The notes beneath the pieces are model-generated. The model saw nothing but the letters and a program-made list of their open reading frames with translations. It did no database searches and was not told the origin of the DNA. From an archaeon (lineage in GTDB: Archaea; Aenigmatarchaeota; Aenigmatarchaeia; QMZP01; JAFGSV01): a DNA stretch of 64,000 nt. The position numbers and the translations under genes are program-made. Where the stretch lies: positions 236,257-300,256 of the forward strand of contig JANQNF010000024.1 of assembly GCA_028279705.1 (NCBI GenBank). The letters run 5' to 3'. Shown piece after piece: positions 46,800 to 56,788 of this stretch (positions within the stretch are counted from its first letter, which is position 1; each line of letters opens with the position of its first letter).

Positions 46800-47372
46800 T
46801 CATTCTTTCTTCTCTTCAGACCCTTCAGGAGGCTTTTCCTCGGCGGGAGCTTCCTCTTTCTGTTCTTCAGCAGACTCCTCTTCTTGCTTTTTCTTTTCCT
46901 GTTCTATTTCATAGTTCTTGTCCTTTTTTGCCTCGGATTTCTCAAGCTGCTGCAGTTCGTCAGTTATGCTTTTTCCGTCCTCGCCTTCTTTCTTCTCTTC
47001 CTTTGCGCCTGCAAAGACCTTCTCAAGCTTTTCCTTACCTTCCTTGACGACTTTGGCGTTCACCTGTGCAAGTTCGTCTGAGACGGTGTTTCCCCTGATG
47101 GACTTTCTCTTCCTCTGGCCTTCAAGCCTTGGGTGGAATCCCGGCGTGCCTGAGAGGAGGACCTTCTTTCTCCCACTTCCGTTTACGTCCTTTCTCATGG
47201 GAAAGCCGTCCTTGTCGGAACCTCCGGTCACTTCAAGCTCGTATCCTTCAAGACCTGCAACGCTTCCTGAGAACTTCTCGCCTATCTTCTTTCCGTTTAT
47301 GCCCTCTCCAGAGACTTCCTTCTGGTAGGACTTCCTAGTCTTTGGGTCTGATATAACCAATTTGTATGCCAT
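46800..47372 (-). CDS. rps6e: 30S ribosomal protein S6e with charged C-terminal extension
   Basis: YQKEVSGEGINGKKIGEKFSG, GGSDKDGFPMRKDVNGSGRKKVLLS; start at MAYKLVISDPKT; E/K-rich tail. Confidence 0.92.
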   Translation of the reverse strand: MAYKLVISDPKTRKSYQKEVSGEGINGKKIGEKFSGSVAGLEGYELEVTGGSDKDGFPMRKDVNGSGRKKVLLSGTPGFHPRLEGQRKRKSIRGNTVSDELAQVNAKVVKEGKEKLEKVFAGAKEEKKEGEDGKSITDELQQLEKSEAKKDKNYEIEQEKKKQEEESAEEQKEEAPAEEKPPEGSEEKKE

Positions 47373-47469
47373 ATTTTCACCTCTTCCCAGATTGCGGAGC
47401 GGCTTTTTCGTCCGACTCATCTCCGGGTTGATAAGAAACTTATAGTCGGGCAACGTTTAAATAGTTACC

Positions 47470-48297
47470 CTATATGTACGAAATCTCAAGCCACTTGTGC
47501 ACAATCTTCTGCGGCTCGCTGAAGTAGAACTTGAAAAGGCACGTCAGGTCGTCTCTCTGCTGCGGGTTCTTCTTTTCTATGTTGAAGTGGAAGGATGCCA
47601 TCTCGTCGTAGGCGAGCGCACTTATGTCCCTTCCGAAGACACCTGTCTTCTTTTCGTAGAAGTTGGTGTATATCAGATAGTGCGAATCCTCGAGCTTGTT
47701 TATCTTCTCGTCCACGTCGTCACTCACGTTGTACAGTTCGGAGTCTATGCTGTCCAGGTTTGAATGCTGGGTCGAGTTACACTTGAACGTGTATTTTATG
47801 TTCTCCATCCCGTGGAGGCCGGCAGTTATGTTCAGGTAGAAGAATCTTTCCTCAGTCTCTGACGAGCCTGTGTGTATGAAGACGAACTTTTCACCGTCCA
47901 TGTAATCAGGAGTCTCGGAGTACTTGAACTTGGTTAACTTCAGTACAGTGCAGTCCTCAGAGCACACGTTTTCAACATCCTCGCTTGGATCGCATACCCC
48001 GTTGCCGCAGCACGGATACGTCAAGTTGTTGACACATTTGAAGTCCGTTGCGCCCGAACACATGTCGTCTGTGCACGGGTTTCCATCATCGCACGTATCA
48101 GGACATCCCGCATCGTCCATGTCGCAGACACCGTTGTCGTTAGCGTCGTAGCAGCATATACCTCCTATGATTATCTTTGGCTGGAGACATTGCCCGCCTG
48201 TCGGCTCTGTCGCTTCAGGGACTGTTTCGCCGATGCAGCCGCTCACAATGACCACTGCCAGAAAAATCCCGATAAGGTACACTGATTTCGCTTCCAT
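47470..48297 (-). CDS. predicted lipoprotein with Cys-rich N-terminal region
   Basis: LAVVIVSGC lipobox; CCYDANDNGVCDMDDAGCPDTCDDGNPCTDDMC. Confidence 0.7.
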   Translation of the reverse strand: MEAKSVYLIGIFLAVVIVSGCIGETVPEATEPTGGQCLQPKIIIGGICCYDANDNGVCDMDDAGCPDTCDDGNPCTDDMCSGATDFKCVNNLTYPCCGNGVCDPSEDVENVCSEDCTVLKLTKFKYSETPDYMDGEKFVFIHTGSSETEERFFYLNITAGLHGMENIKYTFKCNSTQHSNLDSIDSELYNVSDDVDEKINKLEDSHYLIYTNFYEKKTGVFGRDISALAYDEMASFHFNIEKKNPQQRDDLTCLFKFYFSEPQKIVHKWLEISYI

Positions 48298-48368
48298 TAG
48301 TTAAGAATTGTCAGAACTAGAATAAAAATATATTACTCTTTATAATACTTTCTGCCAAAGCAAAGTGT

Positions 48369-48584
48369 ATGAAAGGCATGATTCTTGCCACGGTAGTCAT
48401 ACTCGTAGGCCTGACTTTACTTATGTCAGGAACCCAGACGATGACTGGATACTACGCAGAGCCGTCAGGGTACGGATTTTACCATATATGGACTGCAAAC
48501 CTCTACATAGCGGTCTCGCTTACACTAATGGGACTCGTTTCGATGTTTTTCGTAGTCAAGAAACTCGACAGGTTCTTTTTCTGA
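48369..48584 (+). CDS. small two-TM membrane protein
   Basis: 71 aa, two hydrophobic segments. Confidence 0.5.
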   Translation: MKGMILATVVILVGLTLLMSGTQTMTGYYAEPSGYGFYHIWTANLYIAVSLTLMGLVSMFFVVKKLDRFFF

Positions 48585-48585
48585 G

Positions 48586-49842
48586 TTACCTGTACTTCTT
48601 CTTCCTCGCGTAAGAACTCAGCCCGTCTTCCTCGATTTCATCCACGCCGTACCTGCTCTTGCTGTCACCGTACCTGTCGGGTTCATGATCTTCTTTCTGA
48701 ACTTCGGGTTTCACGGATGCTTGTTCCATTATGTCGAATTTCTTGGAATCCTCTCTAGATGTCGCGCTTTCAACGATCTTCACGTTCCCTTGCGACATGG
48801 AACTTGTAAGGAACTTCCAAATAACTTTTCCTTCTGGTGAGAGGCAGTAGAGGTTGCAGTCCAGTGAACCGAATATCACCGCCCCGCCAGCTTCGACAAC
48901 GGACGATATTATGGCACCACGGGTCCTGAACTTCCAGTTGAGCTTTCCGGTTTTCATGTCGACTGAATAGAAGTTCTCATCACACGAGCCGAAGTAAACT
49001 GACCCGTCCTTTACAAGCGGCGTGCAATGTACCATTCCCTGCGTGCGAAACTTCCAGATAAGCTCGCCGTTCTCACTGACCGCATAAAGGTTCTTGTCCC
49101 TGGAACCGAAGTAAAGAACACCATCTGAAATGGTTATCCATTTCCATGTCTTGGCACCATGCATCTTAAACTTCCAGATAAGTTTTCCCGTTTCCCTGTC
49201 CACTTTGTAGACGTTGTGATCAAATGAGCCGAAATAGATGTATTTACCTGACACCGTCCCGGAATATGCAAGTCCCTTCGTATTGAATTTCCATGCAAGG
49301 CTTCCGTCGTGGTTTACCGCATAGAAGATGAAATCCCATGAACCTATGTAGACCCTTTTTTCATCGACTGTCGCGTCCAGGTCTATGCAGTCGTTAGTCT
49401 TGAACTTCCACACGAGTTTTCCAGACATATCAACAGCATAGATGTGGTGGTCCATTGAACCGAAGTAAACCACGCCGTTGATGGCTGCCGGCCTCGAGCG
49501 CACGACACCGTCTGTCCGAAACTTCCAGATAAGCTTCCCATCCAGCGAAAGGCAGTAGAGGTGCTTGTCAGTCGAACCAACGAATATACGGTTTTCATAG
49601 ATTATGGGTGAATATATTATGTCTTCTGCGCGAAACTTCCATAGCTCCTGCCCGGTTCTAGTGTCAACAGCATAAATGTAATGGTCATTGCAGCCGAAAT
49701 AAACGATGTCGTTTCTGATGAATGGACAAGCTATTATACTTCCCCCTTCCCCCACCTCGAATATATCGTCTTCCTCATTCCCAGATTCCAATAATGCCAT
49801 ATTCCTGGCATCACCAAAAGATGCGTTTTCCACGCTTGTCAC
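48586..49842 (-). CDS. PQQ-like beta-propeller repeat protein
   Basis: ~9 tandem repeats of VYFGSxDxxxYAVDxxGKLxWKFxT. Confidence 0.88.
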   Translation of the reverse strand: MTSVENASFGDARNMALLESGNEEDDIFEVGEGGSIIACPFIRNDIVYFGCNDHYIYAVDTRTGQELWKFRAEDIIYSPIIYENRIFVGSTDKHLYCLSLDGKLIWKFRTDGVVRSRPAAINGVVYFGSMDHHIYAVDMSGKLVWKFKTNDCIDLDATVDEKRVYIGSWDFIFYAVNHDGSLAWKFNTKGLAYSGTVSGKYIYFGSFDHNVYKVDRETGKLIWKFKMHGAKTWKWITISDGVLYFGSRDKNLYAVSENGELIWKFRTQGMVHCTPLVKDGSVYFGSCDENFYSVDMKTGKLNWKFRTRGAIISSVVEAGGAVIFGSLDCNLYCLSPEGKVIWKFLTSSMSQGNVKIVESATSREDSKKFDIMEQASVKPEVQKEDHEPDRYGDSKSRYGVDEIEEDGLSSYARKKKYR

Positions 49843-49851
49843 AAAAATCCC

Positions 49852-51525
49852 TCACATCTTCTCAGGAGCTTCTATTCCAAGCAGGTTCAGCGTGTTCCTA
49901 AGCGTTATCCTAACGGCGCCCACAAGTGCGAGCCTGGCTTTCATCTCCTTCTCAGAAGCCTTTAACACTGGAACCGCCTGGTAGAACTCGTTGAATGCGT
50001 CGCAGAGCTCGTACGTGTAAGTTGCAACGTAATGCGGCCTCATCTCGCGTCCGGCCTTCTCCACGAGCTCTGGGAACTCCGAGACCTTCTTTAGGAGTGC
50101 TATTTCTTTTTCCTCCCTGAGGACTGAAGCATCGTACTTCCAAGCCTTTTTCCCGGCTTTCCTCTGTATGGAGCAACACCTTGCGTGCGTGTACTGCAGG
50201 TAAGGCGCGTTGTTTCCTTCAAAGCTCAGAGCCCTTTCCCAGTCGAAGACGATGGTCTTTTCGGGCGACACCTTGACCATGTCGTACTTGAGCGCACCGA
50301 GCGCAACTATTCTTGCAGTCTCCGCAAGTTCGGACTTTGTGAGACCGGGATTCTTCTTTTTCGTGACACTGAGTGCCGTTTCCATCATCTTCTCTTTTAG
50401 GTCTTCGTACAGTATGACCCTGCCTTCCCTGGACTTCATCTTGCCTGACTCAAGGTTCACAAGGCCATAAGAAAGGTGGTACTCCTTTTTTGCCACAGGC
50501 GACTTCATTATCTCAAGGCTCTTGAAAAGCTGCCTGAAGTGGAGGTCCTGCTCTGAACCAACCACGTGGATTATACTCGCCGGATTGTACTCCTTGTCCT
50601 GCATCCGCGCCAGTATGAAGTCCTTTATCGAATAAAGCGGCGTTTCGTCCTGGGTGAGCAGCACGTAGATTCCCAGTTTGTCCTTCTCAAGGTCCATCAC
50701 TATCGCCCCGTCGCTCATCTTTGCGGTACCTTTCTTTTCCAGCTCTTTTGCAAGCAATATTGCCGGCCCCTCTACCTCACTCTCAAAGTAGAAACGGTCG
50801 AATTTCGCCCCAAAATCGGCGTATATTGTATCAAAATAGTCAAGGCTCCACTGCCTTGTCTTTTTCCACAGTTTGACAAGATCAGGCTTTCCTGCATAGA
50901 GGTCCTTGTTTATCTCCTTTATCTGCAGTTCCACCTCGTGGTTTGTGGCTTTCATGCTGGCTTTGGCATATATCTCTCCGAGCCACTTTCCCCTGTCTTT
51001 TGCAGGTTCTTTCTCCTTCAGGTTCAAAAGTCCCCACATGCACCTGGCAACGTGCGGACCTATGTCACCTTGGTAATTAACCCTTTTCACGTCACTGCCG
51101 GCAAATGACATGGTCCTTGAAAGCGCTTCCCCGAGCGTAAGATTCCTTGCGTGTCCTATGTGCACTGCCTTGTGTGTGTTCGGATGCGCAAACTCTATCA
51201 TGACCCTTTCCTTCTTAGCGCCGGAGCCGTAGCGCTTGCCTTCTGCAAGAACCTTTCCAAGAACCTTTCCCCCGAGCTTTTCCCAGTCAGCATAGAAGTT
51301 GACGTAAGGCCCGATCGCCTTTATCTCTTTCACCGACCCTGCGGGTTTGAGCTTTCTCGCCAGTTCTGAAGCTATCGCGGGAGGCGCCTTCTTCATCTTG
51401 GCGGCAAGTGAAAAACAAGGGAAAGCGACATCGCCCATCTCAGGTTTAGGCGGACTTTCCAGGAGGGAGACGTCGAGCTTCTCCTGCCCCAGTGCCTTTT
51501 CCACGTCATTCCTTAGGAGCTGCAT
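49852..51525 (-). CDS. argS: arginyl-tRNA synthetase
   Basis: FAHPNTHKAVHIGHARNLTLGEAL (HIGH), LSYGLVNLESGKMKSREGRVI, C-terminal DALR domain. Confidence 0.96.
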   Translation of the reverse strand: MQLLRNDVEKALGQEKLDVSLLESPPKPEMGDVAFPCFSLAAKMKKAPPAIASELARKLKPAGSVKEIKAIGPYVNFYADWEKLGGKVLGKVLAEGKRYGSGAKKERVMIEFAHPNTHKAVHIGHARNLTLGEALSRTMSFAGSDVKRVNYQGDIGPHVARCMWGLLNLKEKEPAKDRGKWLGEIYAKASMKATNHEVELQIKEINKDLYAGKPDLVKLWKKTRQWSLDYFDTIYADFGAKFDRFYFESEVEGPAILLAKELEKKGTAKMSDGAIVMDLEKDKLGIYVLLTQDETPLYSIKDFILARMQDKEYNPASIIHVVGSEQDLHFRQLFKSLEIMKSPVAKKEYHLSYGLVNLESGKMKSREGRVILYEDLKEKMMETALSVTKKKNPGLTKSELAETARIVALGALKYDMVKVSPEKTIVFDWERALSFEGNNAPYLQYTHARCCSIQRKAGKKAWKYDASVLREEKEIALLKKVSEFPELVEKAGREMRPHYVATYTYELCDAFNEFYQAVPVLKASEKEMKARLALVGAVRITLRNTLNLLGIEAPEKM

Positions 51526-51561
51526 GGTATCACTATAAGTTTATTCCGGTCCGGAATTTAA

Positions 51562-52221
51562 ATGTTGAGAAATGCACGATTCGTCCAGTGCACGGTTCTT
51601 GGTCATAGGTTTATAAAACTTTTTGTCATCATTATGCAGCAAAAGAATTCAGGAGAAATCGATATGAAAATTCGCAATACATCAAAAATCATTGTTTATA
51701 GCGGAGTCGGCAACATTTGTGCACGTTACAATGAAGCAAAAGACACTATTGAATACACAAGCGAAGCGAAAGATCCGTTTTCTAATTACGTTGAAGTGAG
51801 AGCACCTTTTTTATCCCTTGGACCAACTTTTGCGAAAAAGACATTCTCAGGCAACAGTGATGAAGTCACAAAGGATGTATTGAAAGACCTTTGTTATTCA
51901 ATCGAAGATTATTCAAAAGACGCGGGTATCAACGAAAGTCTTATAGGGTACGGGAGCTGGGCGGTGAAGGCTGCAGGAGAATTCGTACTGCAAGGTGTAA
52001 GAAGCCGTGGCGGCATGGTAGTTTTTGCCATCTCCAATGACCCCATAAATAAACGCGGTTCAGGCGCACCCCTGGTAATGGAAGCCGCTCTTGACCAGTT
52101 CGGGAAGAAAAAGAAAGGGGTATTGATTGCCGCGCCTGTAGGAGATATCGTCTACCCCTTATCAGAAATCGACAGTCTTACCATGAAATATCCAGAGCTA
52201 TTTGACCCGAATGCTTGTTAG
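51562..52221 (+). CDS. hypothetical protein (true start probably internal)
   Basis: 219 aa ORF; Met at MKIRNTSK is a likelier start. Confidence 0.5.
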   Translation: MLRNARFVQCTVLGHRFIKLFVIIMQQKNSGEIDMKIRNTSKIIVYSGVGNICARYNEAKDTIEYTSEAKDPFSNYVEVRAPFLSLGPTFAKKTFSGNSDEVTKDVLKDLCYSIEDYSKDAGINESLIGYGSWAVKAAGEFVLQGVRSRGGMVVFAISNDPINKRGSGAPLVMEAALDQFGKKKKGVLIAAPVGDIVYPLSEIDSLTMKYPELFDPNAC

Positions 52222-52375
52222 GATCAAATCATTTCTTTACCACATTTAGCTGCGATAAAGCATCTACATACGAATCGTCGAGCTCATCCTGGTCGATGTT
52301 CGGCATTTTTTGCATCCTTTCTGACCATGTACATAGCGCACCAACTGCCACTTAATGGTTTTTCATAGCTAAAAG

Positions 52376-52894
52376 TCAGATTCTCTTACTGAAAGATTGT
52401 GAATTGCGTATCTCCCAGAAATCCTGGACAACATCGAAAATTTCAGAGTCATTCACGAGACCTTCTGGAATTTCGCTTAAATAATCTACAACACTTTTAT
52501 CCAACTTGACCATTTTTTCGGTGTTTTGATGTTCATTTAGTGCCGTTCTCGCATAGTCTTTCAGATCCGAAAGCACTTTTTCTTTTTCGGTTTGGTGAAG
52601 ACCATCTGCATTTACATCATTAGAATTGTTGGTGCTTGTTATTTCATTGAATTTTTTACAGATAGCAGAATACATTTCTCCCGATTGTTCAAAACATTCT
52701 CCTGAAACCTTACCATGACCGTGCCGTCTTTCTACTGCTTTGTATGCAACTTCTGCAAGATCGCGAAGCTTCCCAATCTCGTCTAGACTGTTTGCCTTCA
52801 GTGCACTTTCAAAGTAATTTTTCAGTAATTCGAACATAGTAGATACTGACGAGACGAAACTATATGACCACAAGTAACAAGGCCAAGGAATCAA
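52376..52894 (-). CDS. hypothetical protein
   Basis: 172 aa AT-rich ORF; likely start at MFELLKNYF. Confidence 0.45.
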   Translation of the reverse strand: MIPWPCYLWSYSFVSSVSTMFELLKNYFESALKANSLDEIGKLRDLAEVAYKAVERRHGHGKVSGECFEQSGEMYSAICKKFNEITSTNNSNDVNADGLHQTEKEKVLSDLKDYARTALNEHQNTEKMVKLDKSVVDYLSEIPEGLVNDSEIFDVVQDFWEIRNSQSFSKRI

Positions 52895-52909
52895 TTAACC
52901 GTGGACTTT

Positions 52910-53125
52910 TCACTTCTGACCATTCTTCATCATTAAATATATTTTTGTTGGATCAGCCGCTGGCTCAATTAACTGTCCCTGACTGTCTGTCAGGCAATCT
53001 CCTATTTCGTCATCTGGAAGTTTGGTAGCGGTAACTAGATTACTCCGGTCGCTGTAAGCCTTTGTACCAACAGGATTTACATTTCCAATAAAGTCAAATC
53101 CGCATGTGCCTAGCGATTTATTCAC
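52910..53125 (-). CDS. hypothetical protein
   Basis: 71 aa ORF. Confidence 0.35.
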   Translation of the reverse strand: MNKSLGTCGFDFIGNVNPVGTKAYSDRSNLVTATKLPDDEIGDCLTDSQGQLIEPAADPTKIYLMMKNGQK

Positions 53126-53393
53126 TCTTTGACTCAGATATACTACTAGAATAACTCATCGCCTCCTTAATGTCTTATTATTGAAATTAAGGTGCCGATA
53201 GAAATATAAATCTTACTAAAAAAATTCGTTTTTAGTGATACTTTATTGCACCATAAAGGACTTTTTAAGATGAAAATTCGGTAATAGTTTTTTACACCGG
53301 ATTAGACTTTTATTCGATTCTATTGCAGAAACTTCGGCTAAATTTAAACATGTTGGTAAAGAATGCTAGAATCACCGGCTAATTGAAATGGAA

Positions 53394-53466
53394 TGGGCCC
53401 GGCCGGATTTGAACCGGCGATCCCCGCCACGTCAAGGCGGTGTCATAGCCACTAGACCACGGGCCC
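53394..53466 (-). tRNA. tRNA-Val(GAC), no intron
   Basis: GGGCCCGTGGTCTAGTGGCTATGACACCGCCTTGACGTGGCGGGGATCGCCGGTTCAAATCCGGCCGGGCCCA on minus strand; full cloverleaf. Confidence 0.95.
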
Positions 53467-53520
53467 TCGTAGGTATTAATTGTTTGGCGTGTTTTTATTT
53501 CTACGCCTCATAATCTTCGT

Positions 53521-53721
53521 ATGAAAGGTATAGTAATACCTGTGGATCTGGACAATGCAATTGATGTGTACTTTAGTGAAATTCTAAATTGCGGTAACAC
53601 CTTTGCAGAAGACGCCTACTTTAGAGCGTTGTATGATACGTTCGATAAAGATGCTGTCGATAGTGCACTCAGGGAATACGGCGGAAAACGTGAAAGGCGT
53701 GGCATTGAACCGCTATCCTAA
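53521..53721 (+). CDS. hypothetical protein
   Basis: 66 aa ORF. Confidence 0.4.
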   Translation: MKGIVIPVDLDNAIDVYFSEILNCGNTFAEDAYFRALYDTFDKDAVDSALREYGGKRERRGIEPLS

Positions 53722-55007
53722 TCTTCCTTTGATAAATAATGTACTTTTCCTTTGATTATTGTCGCCCTGCAGCGCCCGGGGAAGTTCATGCCTTCGTATG
53801 GGCTCCAGCCGCTCTTGGTGCCGAGGTCAGTGATCTTCACGGTTTCAGTTTTCATATCGATTAACGTGAGCGTTGCTTCCTTTCCTGCCTTTATCTCCCT
53901 TTGCGGCAGCTTGAACGTCTTCGAAGCGTTTCCTGAGGTCATCTTCAGGAGGTCGTCGAAAGGTACCTTGAAGTGTGCACTCAGTGTGGATATGAAATTT
54001 GCGTAGCTGTCAAGACCCGGCATGCCTGAACAGAAGGGTGCGTACAGCTTGTCGTTGATCCTGTGCGGTGCGTGGTCTGTTTCTATCCAGTCTATCTTGC
54101 CGCGGAACAGTTCCTTTACGAGTCCCTGCACAGAATCGTCCCTTCTTAGCGGCGGGTTCACCTTGTAGAACAGCCCTCTGGACTTCTTCTTCATGGACTC
54201 GTATGTAAGCAGCAGATGATGGGGAGTCACGCCGCATGTAACTTTCAGCGTCTTCATGTCCCTTGCCAACCTTACCGTTTCTGGCAGGCTCGCATGGCAT
54301 ATGTGAAGAGTTCCCTTGAATCCGGACACTGACGCGAAATTGACCTGGTCCCTTGCCGATTCTATCTCAGCCCCCGGCGGCCTTATGTCGCACCACGTCT
54401 CCGGGCTGTTGACGCTCCACACCTCTTCACGGAACTCTGATTCCTTCTCGCAGTGGACAGCAAGCACCCCCCTGTAGCTGAGCTCTGACAATGCTTTGTA
54501 TACCATCCTCTGGTCCTTTCTTTCCGGGACTGCGAGCTCGCCTGTCGATTCCCCTGCGTATAGTTTCAGGCCGACTACCTCATCGTACTTCTTCACGGCC
54601 TCGACGGCTTCCCTTATCTGTGACTTGTTTGCGGTCACCCCGCAATAGAGACCGTACTCGACCGGGGTCTCGCTGCTTTTCATGGTTTCTATCCTCTTCT
54701 CCACGTCAGTATGGGTAAGAATCGGCGGGCTCGTGTTCGGCATGTCGTGTACCCGCGTCACCCCGCCGTGGAGCGCAGCGTGCCCAGCAGTACTTATCGT
54801 CTCCTTCTCCTTCTGGTTCCAGTCCCTACAGTGGACGTGTGGGTCTATGAAACCCGGCATTATCACGTCAGCCGTTATGTCAGGCTTCCTGTTGGACAGG
54901 TTCGTCATCCTGCGTATCTTGCCCTCATGTATCTCGATGAACAGGTTCGTGTGTATCTTCCCAGGACCGCACACCACGGTCTTTCCATAAAGCAGTAATG
55001 AGCTCAT
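53718..55007 (-). CDS. pyrC: dihydroorotase
   Basis: MPGFIDPHVHCRDW, GLKLYAGESTGE, IETDHAPH. Confidence 0.94.
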   Translation of the reverse strand: MSSLLLYGKTVVCGPGKIHTNLFIEIHEGKIRRMTNLSNRKPDITADVIMPGFIDPHVHCRDWNQKEKETISTAGHAALHGGVTRVHDMPNTSPPILTHTDVEKRIETMKSSETPVEYGLYCGVTANKSQIREAVEAVKKYDEVVGLKLYAGESTGELAVPERKDQRMVYKALSELSYRGVLAVHCEKESEFREEVWSVNSPETWCDIRPPGAEIESARDQVNFASVSGFKGTLHICHASLPETVRLARDMKTLKVTCGVTPHHLLLTYESMKKKSRGLFYKVNPPLRRDDSVQGLVKELFRGKIDWIETDHAPHRINDKLYAPFCSGMPGLDSYANFISTLSAHFKVPFDDLLKMTSGNASKTFKLPQREIKAGKEATLTLIDMKTETVKITDLGTKSGWSPYEGMNFPGRCRATIIKGKVHYLSKED

Positions 55008-55816
55008 AGCTTCCCCTTCTTTCCGCTACCGTCCCTTTTGTACTTTCCGAATTCATCAACCTTCTTTAACTGCTCGAGCGTGAATACCGGACCGTCCTTG
55101 CACACTCTCCATCCTGTCGGGTCGAGCGTGCATGACCCGCACACTCCGAAACCGCACTTCATGTATCTTTCTAGCGAGAATTCGCCTGGTATTTCCTTTT
55201 TGTTGCAGATTTCAAAAACCTTGACCATCATCTTCTCCGGACCGCAGCAGTATACGTAATCTATGTTACCACTCTTTACTGAATCTACCAGACATTCTGT
55301 GCAGAACCCCTTGTGACCGAATGACCCGTCGTCCGTTGCGTACGTGGTCTTTACCTTGCTCTTCTCAAACCTCTTCTGGTAGAGCAGGAACTCCTTTCCG
55401 GCAGCTCCCGTTATCATATGAACGTTTTTCCCCTTCCTTGCCATCTCGTCTGCAAGTAACGCAAGCGGGGCCGTCCCATAGCCCCCACCTATGAGAACGA
55501 CGTTGTCACCTTTCATTGAAAACGGCTTTCCGTAGGGTCCCTGTATCCCGACGCGGTCGCCTGTACCGAGCTTGAACAACTCTTTCGTGAAGCCGCCCAC
55601 CCTTCTTATGGTGAGCGCGAACGATCCCCTTTCCTGGTAAGATATCCCAAAAGGCTTCTGTCCACTTCCCGGAAGCCAGAGCATCACGAACTGGCCAGGC
55701 TTTGCACCGACCCTTCCTGAAAACCAGAATGTCTTCGTGTCCTTTGCTTCGTCTACCGCCTTCTCTATCTTCATCATCACTGGTCTCTCATTCATGCGCA
55801 AGACCCACCATTTCAT
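55004..55816 (-). CDS. pyrK: dihydroorotate dehydrogenase electron-transfer subunit
   Basis: FAD/NAD domains; RYMKCGFGVCGSCTLDPTGWRVCKDGPVF [2Fe-2S] motif; overlaps pyrD. Confidence 0.93.
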   Translation of the reverse strand: MKWWVLRMNERPVMMKIEKAVDEAKDTKTFWFSGRVGAKPGQFVMLWLPGSGQKPFGISYQERGSFALTIRRVGGFTKELFKLGTGDRVGIQGPYGKPFSMKGDNVVLIGGGYGTAPLALLADEMARKGKNVHMITGAAGKEFLLYQKRFEKSKVKTTYATDDGSFGHKGFCTECLVDSVKSGNIDYVYCCGPEKMMVKVFEICNKKEIPGEFSLERYMKCGFGVCGSCTLDPTGWRVCKDGPVFTLEQLKKVDEFGKYKRDGSGKKGKL

Positions 55817-56711
55817 TCACGGACGGATAGCCTTCACTCTTCATAAATACGGACATCTCGTCTGCAATCTTTCTGAAAACGTCCATGTCCCTGTAGTGCA
55901 CTGCAGAACCTACACCGACTGCAGAAGCCCCGGCCATGATCATCTCTATCGCATCGATGCCGGTCGTTACCCCGCCAGTGCCGATTACTGGTATCCTCAC
56001 CGCTTTGTAGACATCGTATACGCAGCGCACAGATATTGCCTTTATTGCAGGGCCAGACAGACCGCCGAACTTGAAATCCAGGACAGGCTTTTTAGCCCTG
56101 GCGTCTATGAACATCCCGGGACCTACGGTGTTTCCCATGTTTATTGCGTCCGCACCTGCCTTTTCTGCAGCCTTTGCGACTTCACCGAGTGCCTGGATGC
56201 TCGGTGAAAGCTTCACTATCACCGGCAGCTTCGTGCTCTTCTTTACAGCAGCCGTTATTTCGTACGTGGCTTCAGGCGTTCCCTGCCCCGCCAGCATGCC
56301 GTATCCGGGCGTGTGTGGGCACGAAAGCGGCAGCTCCACTGCAGAAAAGTCTCCTGGAAGGAAGTTTCCGGCCATGTATGCGAACTCTTCTGCATCAGTT
56401 CCGAGTATGCTCGCTATTACGGGTACACCGACTTCACCGAGTCCCGTGAATTCCTTCCTGGACTCAGAAAGCCCCGGATTCGAGTAACCCACGGCATTGA
56501 TCATGACGTCCCCGTCAACTTGTATTATGGGCGTTTTGTGACCCTTTCTCGGCTCCCTGCTTACTGATTTTATGGTGACCGCACCGGCCCCGTTTTGGGC
56601 AACGTTTTTCAGCGATGACTTGGTGACTCCAAGTATACCTGATGCAAGAATGAGCGGATTTTTCAATTTCAGCCCGCAGAGATCCACTTTCAGTCCAGAC
56701 ATATTATTTTC
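55788..56711 (-). CDS. pyrD: dihydroorotate dehydrogenase catalytic subunit
   Basis: LASGILGVTKSSLKNVAQNGAGAVTIKSVS, GYSNPGL, GTGGVTTGIDAIEMIMAGASAVGVGSA; start near MNNMSGLK/MSGLKVDL. Confidence 0.94.
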   Translation of the reverse strand, partial: ENNMSGLKVDLCGLKLKNPLILASGILGVTKSSLKNVAQNGAGAVTIKSVSREPRKGHKTPIIQVDGDVMINAVGYSNPGLSESRKEFTGLGEVGVPVIASILGTDAEEFAYMAGNFLPGDFSAVELPLSCPHTPGYGMLAGQGTPEATYEITAAVKKSTKLPVIVKLSPSIQALGEVAKAAEKAGADAINMGNTVGPGMFIDARAKKPVLDFKFGGLSGPAIKAISVRCVYDVYKAVRIPVIGTGGVTTGIDAIEMIMAGASAVGVGSAVHYRDMDVFRKIADEMSVFMKSEGYPSVNEMVGLAHE

Positions 56712-56788
56712 TTGTTTCAATAATATAAAATGTAAAGCCACGATTCCAGACAAATTTTTTAAACTTCATAATCATAATTCTATTCCCT

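Noticed and set aside
51541-51570. TTCCGGTCCGGAATTTAAATG as a duplicated tRNA-Val 3' end
   Set aside because: Only loosely similar to GGCCGGATTTGAACCGG; likely a chance GC-rich palindrome near the argS start
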